From an uncultured Eubacteriales bacterium (GTDB lineage Bacteria; Bacillota_A; Clostridia; Saccharofermentanales; Saccharofermentanaceae), in assembly GCA_900313405.1 (NCBI GenBank), contig OMQY01000234.1:1-18897 (forward strand): 18,897 bases of DNA, given 5' to 3'. Positions 1 to 7,060 of the stretch are shown here, one piece after another. The notes below the pieces were generated by a model. That model was not told the origin of the DNA. It did no database searches and was given only the letters and a program-made list of their open reading frames with translations. How positions within the stretch are numbered: position 1 is the first letter of the stretch; each line of letters begins with the position of its first letter. Position numbers and translations under genes: made by a program.

Positions 1-1102
1 CAAGTGCGGTGTCTGCGCCAAGATCTGTCCTTCCAAGGCAGTCGATTACGAGCAGCAGGATGAGATCGTAACTGTTAAGTACGGTGCCATCGTTGTTGCA
101 ACAGGATTCGATATCATCAATCTCGATAAGTTCGGCGAGTACGCATATAACGAGTCTCCCGATGTAATCACATCCATCGAACTCGAGCGTCTCATGAATG
201 CAGCAGGTCCTACGGGCGGTCACCTCGAGAGAATGAGCGACCACAAGCAGCCCAAGGATATCGTATTCATCCAGTGCGTAGGCAGTAGATGCGACAGCGA
301 GGAGAAGGGTAAGCCCTACTGCTCCAAGGTCTGCTGTATGTATACGGCTAAGCATGCGATGCTCATCAAGGATCACTGGCCGGATACCAATATCACAGTT
401 TTCTATATTGATGTAAGAACTCCCGGTAAGAACTTCGATGAGTTCTACAGAAGAGCCGTGGAGCAGTATCACGTTAACTACATCAAGGGTCAGGTCGGTA
501 AGGTTAAGCCACAGCCCGACGGATCGCTCCTCGTTCAGGCTGCTGATCTCCTTGACGGTAAGCAGATCAATATGAAGGCCGATATGGTCGTTCTCGCTGC
601 TGCCATCGAACCTAATCCCGGAGTACGTAAGATCGCTACAATGCTCACTGCAAGTATCGATAATAATAACTTCCTTACAGAAGCACATGCTAAGCTCCGT
701 CCCGTAGAGTCTCCTACGGCAGGTATCTTCCTGTCCGGTATGGCTCAGGGTCCTAAGGATATCCCTGAGACTGTCTCTCAGGCCGGCGCTGCTGCTGTTA
801 AGGTAATAGGTCTCCTTGCAAAGGATAAGCTTAAGACCAATCCCTGCACCGCACAGTGCGATACACTCCTGTGTAACGGATGCTCGACTTGTGCGAATGT
901 ATGTCCTTACGGTGCTATCACCTACGATGACGTACAGGTAATGGATCACGGCTTAAGAGAGACGAGGAGAGTAGCTCAGGTCAATCTGGCTCTGTGTCAG
1001 GGTTGCGGTGCTTGTACTTCCGCATGTCCTTCCGGTGCCATGGATCTCCAGGGCTTCTCCAACAGACAGATCACAACGGAGGTGGATGCTATATGTCGAT
1101 GA
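1..1102 (+). CDS. hdrA: HdrA-type flavin-based electron-bifurcating subunit, C-terminal part (5' end outside window)
   Basis: This is the last 366 residues of a heterodisulfide reductase subunit A homologue; the frame is open from base 2, so the gene starts upstream and the first internal ATG (194) is not the start. HdrA carries the bifurcating FAD and a chain of [4Fe-4S] clusters in the cytoplasm. Visible signatures are CGVCAKICP right at the edge, the dinucleotide-fold strand GAIVVATGF, the HdrA-typical CSKVCCMYTAKHA, and two ferredoxin motifs near the end, CNGCSTCANVCP and CQGCGACTSACP, followed by the usual tail ending in EVDAI. It is the first visible gene of an operon with flxD, flxC, flxB, flxA and a fumarate-reductase-type pair, and its stop overlaps flxD by 10 nt, which suggests translational coupling. 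The FAD-binding N-terminal part cannot be checked here. Confidence 0.93.
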   Translation, partial: KCGVCAKICPSKAVDYEQQDEIVTVKYGAIVVATGFDIINLDKFGEYAYNESPDVITSIELERLMNAAGPTGGHLERMSDHKQPKDIVFIQCVGSRCDSEEKGKPYCSKVCCMYTAKHAMLIKDHWPDTNITVFYIDVRTPGKNFDEFYRRAVEQYHVNYIKGQVGKVKPQPDGSLLVQAADLLDGKQINMKADMVVLAAAIEPNPGVRKIATMLTASIDNNNFLTEAHAKLRPVESPTAGIFLSGMAQGPKDIPETVSQAGAAAVKVIGLLAKDKLKTNPCTAQCDTLLCNGCSTCANVCPYGAITYDDVQVMDHGLRETRRVAQVNLALCQGCGACTSACPSGAMDLQGFSNRQITTEVDAICR

Positions 1103-1539
1103 ACGAAGAGAAAAAAGAGTATCGCCCTTTGATCGTGGCATTCTGCTGCAACTGGTGTTCGTATGCCGGTGCAGACCTTGCCGGATCATCGAGACTCTCG
1201 TATCCTGCTGACGTTAAGATCATCAGAGTTCCCTGCTCGGGCAGAGTAAATCCGATGTTCATCCTCAGAGCCTTCGAGAGAGGCGCTGACGGAGTCATCA
1301 TCTGCGGATGTCACCCCGGTGACTGCCACTATTCGACAGGTAACTACTACGCCAGAAGAAGAATGGCTCTTCTCTTCTCAATGCTCGAGTATATGGGCAT
1401 CGAGAACGGAAGGACAAGGGTCGAGTGGTGCTCGGCTGCAGAGGGAGCTAAGTTCTCCAAGACTATGAACGAGTTCTGCGAGAAGGTTAAGTCCTTGGGC
1501 GAGAACGTCAGATTGGGGGATCTACGATGCAAGAATTGA
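1093..1539 (+). CDS. flxD: MvhD/FlxD-type [2Fe-2S] electron-transfer subunit (hydrogenase iron-sulfur subunit family)
   Basis: A 148-residue protein of the MvhD/FlpD/FlxD family, which passes electrons between HdrA and its electron-donating module through one [2Fe-2S] cluster. Family hallmarks are the opening IVAFCCNWCSYAGADLAG, the VPCSGR motif (C48), CGCHPGDCHY (C71, C73, C78) and the following GNYYARRR. The start at 1093 is chosen because GGAGGTGG at 1078-1085 lies 7 nt upstream; an ATG two codons later is possible, while the longer open frame beginning at 994 is only read-back into hdrA. It overlaps hdrA by 10 nt and flxC by 13 nt. In methanogens MvhD links to a [NiFe]-hydrogenase; no hydrogenase gene is visible here and the neighbours are FlxABC, so NADH is the likely electron source. 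Confidence 0.92.
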   Translation: MSMNEEKKEYRPLIVAFCCNWCSYAGADLAGSSRLSYPADVKIIRVPCSGRVNPMFILRAFERGADGVIICGCHPGDCHYSTGNYYARRRMALLFSMLEYMGIENGRTRVEWCSAAEGAKFSKTMNEFCEKVKSLGENVRLGDLRCKN

Positions 1540-2504
1540 TCAATCGCTTAAAAGAACTGCTCACTGACGGCACCGTCGTAAGAGCTATAGGATGGAAGAA
1601 GGGTGATATGCCCTATAATCCCGAGCCTGCATACTTTACAACACCCGAAGAACTGGACGACTTTGTATATGACGGTTTCTGCGGTGCTAATCTTTCCAAG
1701 ATGATGATCGAGGCAGGTAAGCTCGAAGGCAAGACAGCTGTATGTCTGAAGCCTTGTGACACTTACAGCTTCAACCAGCTTATCAGAGAGCACAGAGTAA
1801 ACCGTGAGAATGCATACATCATCGGCGTCGGCTGCAGAGGCAAGCTCGATATCGAGAAGGCAAGAGAAGCCGGCATCAAGGGTATCAAGTCGATAAGCGG
1901 AGTTGAGATCGAAGGCAGCGGTGAGGTTGTCATAGATACGGCATACGGACAGAAGACCATGGACTATAAAGATCTTATGCTCGACAGATGTCATGTCTGC
2001 AAGGGCAAGGATCACGTTATCTTCGATGAGATCATCGGCGAGTCACAGGATACCGGTGACGCTGACAGATTCGAAGAAGTAAGGAAGATCGAGGCAATGA
2101 CTCCCGAAGAGAGATTTGCTTTCTTCAAGTCTGAGCTGTCCAAGTGCATCCGTTGTAATGCATGCCGTAATGTATGTCCCGCATGTTCATGCAGGAAGTG
2201 TGTATTTGATAATACAAAATTCGATTCACAGCAGAAGGCCAATGTTGATTCCTTCGAAGAGAAGATGTTCCACATCATCAGAGCTTTCCATGTTGCAGGC
2301 AGGTGTACAGACTGCGGCGAGTGCAGCAGAGTATGCCCCGAGGGCATACCGCTTCACCTGTTCAACAGGAAGTTCATCAAGGATATCGATGATTTCTACG
2401 GCGAGTTCCAGGCGGGTAAGGATCCTGAGGCACAGAGCCCTCTTACGGATTTTACTTTCGAAGATCTCGAACCGAAGGATGCTGTAGGAAGGGGTGATAA
2501 GTAA
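1527..2504 (+). CDS. flxC: FlxC-like iron-sulfur subunit (FrhB/4Fe-4S dicluster type) of the NADH-oxidising Flx module
   Basis: A 325-residue cytoplasmic iron-sulfur protein. The N-terminal half resembles the F420-hydrogenase beta subunit/formate dehydrogenase beta fold, with scattered cysteines C73, C77, C103, C155 and C158 that could hold an extra cluster. The C-terminal half has two [4Fe-4S] motifs: CIRCNACRNVCP (C207-C217) and CTDCGECSRVCP (C260-C270). Between them lies a further Cys-rich stretch, ACSCRKC. Position between an mvhD-type gene and an AsrA/AsrB-type pair matches the FlxABCD set described with HdrABC in anaerobic bacteria such as Desulfovibrio. The start overlaps flxD by 13 nt, with GGGGGA about 7 nt upstream. 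The family assignment is secure; the specific subunit letter is inferred from gene order and domain type. Confidence 0.82.
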   Translation: MQELINRLKELLTDGTVVRAIGWKKGDMPYNPEPAYFTTPEELDDFVYDGFCGANLSKMMIEAGKLEGKTAVCLKPCDTYSFNQLIREHRVNRENAYIIGVGCRGKLDIEKAREAGIKGIKSISGVEIEGSGEVVIDTAYGQKTMDYKDLMLDRCHVCKGKDHVIFDEIIGESQDTGDADRFEEVRKIEAMTPEERFAFFKSELSKCIRCNACRNVCPACSCRKCVFDNTKFDSQQKANVDSFEEKMFHIIRAFHVAGRCTDCGECSRVCPEGIPLHLFNRKFIKDIDDFYGEFQAGKDPEAQSPLTDFTFEDLEPKDAVGRGDK

Positions 2505-3622
2505 TGTATAGTATCTCAAGAGACAAGCTCGATTCACTCTATTCCGCTATCGCGGAGAACTACGATCTGTTCATGCCCATCAAGGCCGCAGGCAAGACGA
2601 ATTACGGCTTCTGGTCTGAAGGCAAGGAGGGAGATATCGACACTCTGAAGACGATAAGATCCGGCAAGGATGCTTTCTTCCCTCAGGTAGAGCAGCTCTA
2701 TACGGTAAACAGAGAGTTCATTCCCGCTGATGTTGCAGGCGGTGAGGAAGCAGAGAAGGCAGCAGATACGCCTATCAGGACCAAGCTCAGCATCACACCC
2801 GGCAAGCTCGTCGATCATGACTTCGTTGTCTTCGGCATGCGTCCCTGCGATGTACGCGGAATTGAGGTAATGGATAATGTATACCTCAAGGATCCCGTAG
2901 ATTCCTACTATAAGTCGAGAAGAGATCACGGCATCGTTGTAGCTCTTGCATGTCATGAGCCTGAAGAGTCCTGCTTCTGTACCGTATTCGGTATCGATCC
3001 CGCGGATCCTTCCAAGGCTAAGGCTGATGTTGCTACATGGCTGATCGAAGACAAGCTCTATTGGAAGCCGATCACTGAGAAGGGTGAAGCACTTACTGCC
3101 AAGCTCGCTTCCATGTTCGAGGAAGACAGTCAGGCTGATGCCAAGGTAGATGCCGAGAAGGCGGCTATCGAGAATATCGCAGGTCAGCTTCCCAATGCAG
3201 AACTCTCACTCGAAGGCTGGGGTGCCGGCAAGACAGATGAGAAGTTTGATTCTCCCGTATGGGATAAGGTCTACAAGGGATGCTTGGGCTGCGGAACATG
3301 CACATTCGTATGTCCTACATGCCAGTGCTATGACATCAAGGACTATACGACCAAGGACGGTATCCAGAGATACAGATGCTGGGATTCCTGCATGTATTCT
3401 GACTTTACCCTTATGGCCGGCGGTCAGAACAGACAGACACAGCTTCAACGCTTCCGTCAGAGGTTCATGCATAAGCTGGTCTACTATCCGACGAACAATG
3501 ACGGCATGTTCATGTGCGTAGGATGCGGACGCTGCGTTGAGAAGTGTCCTCAGTCCCTTAATATAGTTAAGGTAATAAAAGCATTTGCTAAAGAGACAAA
3601 GGAGGTGTCCGCGGATGTGTGA
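2504..3622 (+). CDS. flxB: FlxB-like iron-sulfur subunit (anaerobic sulfite reductase subunit A type, 4Fe-4S dicluster)
   Basis: A 372-residue protein related to AsrA of anaerobic sulfite reductase and to hydrogenase beta-type iron-sulfur subunits. Two [4Fe-4S] motifs are visible: CLGCGTCTFVCP (C260-C270) and CVGCGRCVEKCP (C338-C348). Extra conserved cysteines occur in GMRPCDVRGI (C115), in ACHEPEESCFC (C150, C157, C159) and in the RCWDSCMY segment between the clusters. The start codon shares one base with the stop of flxC, and AGGGGTG precedes it. Followed by an AsrB-like FAD/NAD protein, it forms the AsrA/AsrB-like half of the Flx module; no siroheme sulfite reductase subunit (AsrC) is present, which argues against an actual sulfite reductase. 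The role is electron wiring from FlxA toward FlxC/FlxD and HdrA. Confidence 0.82.
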   Translation: MYSISRDKLDSLYSAIAENYDLFMPIKAAGKTNYGFWSEGKEGDIDTLKTIRSGKDAFFPQVEQLYTVNREFIPADVAGGEEAEKAADTPIRTKLSITPGKLVDHDFVVFGMRPCDVRGIEVMDNVYLKDPVDSYYKSRRDHGIVVALACHEPEESCFCTVFGIDPADPSKAKADVATWLIEDKLYWKPITEKGEALTAKLASMFEEDSQADAKVDAEKAAIENIAGQLPNAELSLEGWGAGKTDEKFDSPVWDKVYKGCLGCGTCTFVCPTCQCYDIKDYTTKDGIQRYRCWDSCMYSDFTLMAGGQNRQTQLQRFRQRFMHKLVYYPTNNDGMFMCVGCGRCVEKCPQSLNIVKVIKAFAKETKEVSADV

Positions 3623-4457
3623 TTGCAATAACGGCAGAGATATCCTGGTCCCTCAGGTCGGAATCATTACGGGTATCACTCAGGAGACGCCCGATGTTAA
3701 GACCTTTAAGGTAAATGCACCTGACGGCGGGAAGCTTTTCGAGCATATGCCCGGTCAGTGTGCAATGGTATGTATCCCCGGTGTCAGCGAGGGAATGTTC
3801 TCCATAACATCTTCCCCGACAAACAAGGAGTATCAGGAATTCAGTATCAAGAAGTGCGGTCTCCTGACTGAGCAGCTTCACGGACTTCGTGTCGGTGATA
3901 TGGTTACGGTAAGAGGCCCTTACGGCAATAACTTCCCGGTAGAGACAGAGTTCAAGGGTAAGAACCTTCTGTTCATCGCCGGCGGTATCGGACTTGCTCC
4001 TCTGAGATCCGTTATCAATTATTGCCTGGATAACAGAGATCATTACGGCAGGATCGATATCCTCTACGGATCGAGATCTGCAGACGATCTCGTTAAGCTT
4101 CAGGAGATACAGGAAGTCTGGATGAAGGCTCCGAATGTAAATGTATATCTCACGATCGACCGTGAGCAGGAAGGCTGGGACGGTCATGTAGGATTTGTTC
4201 CCACATACCTGAAGGAGATCGGCTTCTCAACAGACTGTATCGGTATCGTCTGCGGTCCGCCGATCATGATCAAGTTCGTTCTGCAGGGCCTTAAGGAATT
4301 GGGCTTCACGGACGAGCAGATCTACACGACACTCGAGCTTCGAATGAAGTGCGGTATCGGTAAGTGCGGACGTTGTAATATCGGATCCAAGTTCGTCTGC
4401 AAGGACGGCCCGGTATTCAGATTCGATCAGATAGATGAATTACCCAACGAGTACTAA
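3615..4457 (+). CDS. flxA: FlxA-like FAD/NAD(P)-binding oxidoreductase with C-terminal [2Fe-2S] (AsrB/PyrK family)
   Basis: A 280-residue flavoprotein of the ferredoxin-NADP reductase superfamily, most like AsrB and the dihydroorotate dehydrogenase electron-transfer subunit. In order: a beta-barrel FAD domain (residues 10-110) with the flavin motif MFSITSSP and RGPYGNNFP; an NAD-binding domain (115-240) with GGIGLAPLRS, YGSRSADDL and CGPPIMIKF; and a C-terminal [2Fe-2S] motif with C246, C251, C254 and C262. This is the entry point for NADH electrons in the FlxABCD-HdrA pathway. The start at 3615 is set by GGAGGTG at 3601-3607, 7 nt upstream, and overlaps flxB by 8 nt; an ATG at 3585 would lack this site and lengthen the overlap. 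NADH rather than NADPH is inferred from the pathway, not read from the sequence. Confidence 0.87.
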   Translation: MCDCNNGRDILVPQVGIITGITQETPDVKTFKVNAPDGGKLFEHMPGQCAMVCIPGVSEGMFSITSSPTNKEYQEFSIKKCGLLTEQLHGLRVGDMVTVRGPYGNNFPVETEFKGKNLLFIAGGIGLAPLRSVINYCLDNRDHYGRIDILYGSRSADDLVKLQEIQEVWMKAPNVNVYLTIDREQEGWDGHVGFVPTYLKEIGFSTDCIGIVCGPPIMIKFVLQGLKELGFTDEQIYTTLELRMKCGIGKCGRCNIGSKFVCKDGPVFRFDQIDELPNEY

Positions 4458-4474
4458 GAGGAAAGGAACATACT

Positions 4475-5149
4475 ATGGAAGAGATGGTAAATGTTTATTT
4501 TTACGGTAAGAAGTATTCCGTACCTGCAGAGCTGACTATCCAGACAGCTATGGAGTATGCAGGCTATACCCTGAAGAGAGGCTGCGGCTGCCGTCACGGT
4601 TTCTGCGGTGCCTGCACGACGATCTACAGGATCAAGGGCAAGAATGAGCTCAAGACTTGTCTCGCATGCCAGACAAAGGTTGAAGAGGGTATGTATATCA
4701 CACAGATCCCCTACTTCCCGACTGACAAGAGGACTTATGAGGTCAACGATCTCCAGCCCGGTCAGAAGGTCATGATGGAGCTCTACCCCGAGATCTACAG
4801 CTGTATCGGATGTAATGCTTGTACTAAGGCCTGCACACAGAGCCTCAGCGTTATGCAGTATATCGCTTATGCTCAGAGAGGCGATCTCGAGAAGTGTGCT
4901 GAGGAGTCTTTCGACTGTATCATGTGCGGTTGCTGCTCCGTAAGGTGTCCTGCAGGTATCTCTCACCCGATGGTAGGTATCCTCGCCAGAAGACTTACAG
5001 GTAAGTATATCGCTCCTGAGGCTAAGCACCTCACGAAGAGAGTTGAAGAGATCAACGAGGGCAAGTTCGATGAGGCTATGGCCGACATGATGAACAAGCC
5101 GATCGATGAGGTCAAGGAACTCTATAACACAAGAGAGATCGAGAAATAA
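4475..5149 (+). CDS. Fumarate reductase/TfrB-like iron-sulfur subunit with one [2Fe-2S] and two [4Fe-4S] clusters
   Basis: A 224-residue soluble iron-sulfur protein. Residues 1-75 form a plant-ferredoxin-like domain with C39-x4-C44-x2-C47-x14-C62, as in SdhB/FrdB but with a longer last spacer (x11 is usual). Residues 105-165 carry CIGCNACTKAC and CIMCGCCSVRCP, that is two full C-x2-C-x2-C-x3-C sets. This is the HdrC-like pattern found in TfrB of methanogen thiol:fumarate reductase, rather than the [4Fe-4S]/[3Fe-4S] pattern of membrane-bound SdhB. The HdrB-like CCG domain that ends TfrB is missing. It begins 17 nt after flxA behind AAAGGA and sits 14 nt before the flavoprotein gene. It probably bridges HdrA to the flavoprotein. 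An HdrC-like role in another complex is an alternative. Confidence 0.85.
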   Translation: MEEMVNVYFYGKKYSVPAELTIQTAMEYAGYTLKRGCGCRHGFCGACTTIYRIKGKNELKTCLACQTKVEEGMYITQIPYFPTDKRTYEVNDLQPGQKVMMELYPEIYSCIGCNACTKACTQSLSVMQYIAYAQRGDLEKCAEESFDCIMCGCCSVRCPAGISHPMVGILARRLTGKYIAPEAKHLTKRVEEINEGKFDEAMADMMNKPIDEVKELYNTREIEK

Positions 5150-5163
5150 GGAGGGCTTAAGAT

Positions 5164-6780
5164 ATGTACGCACCATATCCGGAAAATATGATGGAATCCA
5201 TTAAGAAGGTGGAGGCTACCAGAGCCGCACGTATGGCTACAGAGCCCAGACGTCTCACTGCAGACGAGAAGGATGCTCTCCTTAAGGCTTTCCATCCGGA
5301 TTACAATGATGATTCCTTTGCAGAGATAAAGGTTGGTCCCAATAAGGGACAGAGAGCTCCTATCGAGCTCGCTGAGATGCTCCATTCCACGAGCCGTCTC
5401 ATGACAGATAAGGTCGATATCACGAAGATCGACTATGATGTTGATGTACTTGTTATCGGCGGCGGCGGAGCAGGTTCGTCTTGTGCGATCGAGGCTCACA
5501 ACGCCGGTGCCAATGTAATGATCGTTACAAAACTTCGTATCGGTGATGCCAATACAATGATGGCCGAGGGCGGTATCCAGGCAGCTGACAAGGAGAACGA
5601 TTCCCCTGTTCAGCACTATCTTGACTGCTTCGGCGGCGGCCACTTCGCAGCCAGGCCCGAGCTCGTTAAGAGACTCGTAACCGAGGCTCCCGATGCCATT
5701 AAGTGGCTCAATGAACTCGGAGTTGAGTTCGATAAAGAACTTGACGGTACAATGGTAACGACACACGGCGGCGGAACATCCCGTAAGAGGATGCATGCAG
5801 CTAAGGACTATTCCGGTGCCGAGATCATGCGTACTCTTCGCGACGAAGTAATCAACCTTGGTATCCCGGTAGTTGAGTTTACTTCTGCCGTAGAGCTCAT
5901 AAAGGACGATAAGGGTCAGGTAGCAGGTGCCGTTCTCCTCAATATGGAGACAGGTGATTATGCAGTAGCAAGAGCCAAGACTGTAGTTATCGCTACAGGA
6001 GGTGCAGGAAGAATGCACTACAACGGTTTCCCTACATCCAACCACTACGGTGCTACGGCCGACGGACTCGTACTCGGTTACAGAGCAGGAGCTCCGCTCC
6101 TTTATCAGGATTCTATCCAGTACCACCCGACAGGTGCCGTATATCCTTCACAGATCCTCGGCGCTCTTGTTACTGAGAAGGTAAGATCCGTAGGCGCTCA
6201 GCTCGTAAATGCCAACGGTGAAGCTTATATCCATCCTCTCGAGACGCGTGACGTTAACGCTTCCGGTGTTATCCGTGAGTGCCGTGAGGGCAGAGGCGTT
6301 GATATTCCCGGCGGCCTCAAGGGCGTATGGCTCGACACACCTATGATCGAGATCCTGGGTGGAGCCGGTACTATCGAGAAGAGGATCCCTGCCATGTTCC
6401 GTATGTATATGAATTACGGAATCGATATGCGTAAGGTTCCGATCCTTATCTACCCGACGCTCCACTATCAGAACGGCGGTCTCGAGATCAACGGTGACGG
6501 CTTTACAAACGCTATCCCGAACCTCCTCGTTGCCGGTGAGGCTGCAGGCGGTATCCATGGTACAAACAGACTTATGGGTAACTCCCTGCTCGACGTTATC
6601 GTATTCGGACGTAACGCAGGTAAGAAGGCAGCTGCCAAGTATAAGGATGTTGAGCTCGGACAGATGAATCTTGATCATGTGGCTTCTTTCGATAAGGAAC
6701 TCAAGGACGCAGGTCTTGAGACAGGAGAGGTATCACCTAAGCTCCTGCCTAAGTACGCCAGACACGGAAGAAACGTCTGA
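5164..6780 (+). CDS. Soluble FrdA/SdhA-family flavoprotein, probable fumarate reductase catalytic subunit
   Basis: A 538-residue FAD-dependent fumarate reductase/succinate dehydrogenase flavoprotein. About 90 extra residues precede the Rossmann motif VLVIGGGGAGSS (95-106). Family motifs follow: AEGGIQAA, VIATGGAGR, H321 in HPTG, T337-E338, R362 in TRD, H434 in HYQNGG, and R469 in HGTNRLMGNSLLD. These match the substrate-binding and proton-transfer residues of characterised fumarate reductases. The histidine that binds FAD covalently in FrdA/SdhA is replaced by Asn130, as in enzymes with loosely bound FAD. The C-terminal helical domain is much shorter than usual. There is no signal or membrane segment and no anchor gene follows. 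GGAGG lies 10 nt before the start. It is the last gene of the hdrA-flx operon. Substrate is inferred; another 2-enoate is possible. Confidence 0.88.
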   Translation: MYAPYPENMMESIKKVEATRAARMATEPRRLTADEKDALLKAFHPDYNDDSFAEIKVGPNKGQRAPIELAEMLHSTSRLMTDKVDITKIDYDVDVLVIGGGGAGSSCAIEAHNAGANVMIVTKLRIGDANTMMAEGGIQAADKENDSPVQHYLDCFGGGHFAARPELVKRLVTEAPDAIKWLNELGVEFDKELDGTMVTTHGGGTSRKRMHAAKDYSGAEIMRTLRDEVINLGIPVVEFTSAVELIKDDKGQVAGAVLLNMETGDYAVARAKTVVIATGGAGRMHYNGFPTSNHYGATADGLVLGYRAGAPLLYQDSIQYHPTGAVYPSQILGALVTEKVRSVGAQLVNANGEAYIHPLETRDVNASGVIRECREGRGVDIPGGLKGVWLDTPMIEILGGAGTIEKRIPAMFRMYMNYGIDMRKVPILIYPTLHYQNGGLEINGDGFTNAIPNLLVAGEAAGGIHGTNRLMGNSLLDVIVFGRNAGKKAAAKYKDVELGQMNLDHVASFDKELKDAGLETGEVSPKLLPKYARHGRNV

Positions 6781-6803
6781 TCGTCAGAAAAGTAAAACAA
6801 TAA

Positions 6804-6833
6804 GGGAGGTGCTTTGCCGGCGCCTCCCTTTGT
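6804..6833 (+). terminator. Intrinsic terminator of the hdrA-flx-frd operon
   Basis: A 9-bp stem (6804-6812 with 6820-6828, one G-U pair) and a 7-nt loop, followed by TTTGTT. It begins 24 nt after the stop codon of the flavoprotein gene and closes the seven-gene redox operon. Confidence 0.85.
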
Positions 6834-7060
6834 TATGGGCAAGATATGAGAATAAGTTGGCCCCGAAAGGGCCGCCCCATGAGAGGCAGCCCCGGGAAAG
6901 TAAAACCTTAATGGTGATGATACATCGCTATATTTTGATTATAGACTTCTTTTCTTCGAAATTATCCAAATTTTGTGGCAAAACTAACGCATAATTAAAA
7001 AATACAGTTAATGTGGTATCATATTGGGGTTAAAAGGCATTATCAGGAGTAATCGTATAA
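6834..7060 (+). promoter_or_regulatory. Non-coding leader of the ABC exporter operon: GC-rich hairpin patch and AT-rich promoter region
   Basis: No credible gene lies here. At 6859-6873 there is a 5-bp GC hairpin with loop CGAAA, followed by a short GCC/GGC pairing (6874-6887) and the palindrome CCCGGG (6891-6896); this could be part of a structured RNA but matches no riboswitch class I can name. From about 6900 the sequence turns AT-rich. TGGTATCAT at 7014-7022 reads as an extended -10 element (hexamer 7017-7022) without a good -35 box. AGGAG at 7045-7049 is the ribosome binding site of the following gene, with a rather long 11-nt spacer. Confidence 0.45.

Noticed and set aside
994..1092. 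Longer N-terminus for the MvhD/FlxD protein
   Set aside because: The added residues are out-of-frame hdrA sequence; the GGAGGTGG site and the family N-terminus both point to 1093.
194..1102. ATG at 194 as the start of hdrA
   Set aside because: The same frame is open to base 2 and contains an HdrA-type CxxCxxxCP motif and dinucleotide-binding strand before that ATG, so the gene is simply cut by the window edge.
2504..4457. Anaerobic sulfite reductase (asrAB)
   Set aside because: AsrA- and AsrB-like proteins are present but the siroheme subunit AsrC is not, and the flanking hdrA and mvhD-type genes fit the Flx module instead.
5122..6126. A 334-codon open frame on the minus strand opposite the flavoprotein gene
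   Set aside because: It is antisense to an unmistakable FrdA-family gene, its translation shows no domain, and such shadows arise from the codon bias of this genome.
6671..6994. 107-codon plus-strand frame running over the terminator after the flavoprotein gene
   Set aside because: It crosses the operon terminator, overlaps the end of the flavoprotein gene in another frame, has no RBS and shows low-complexity noise.
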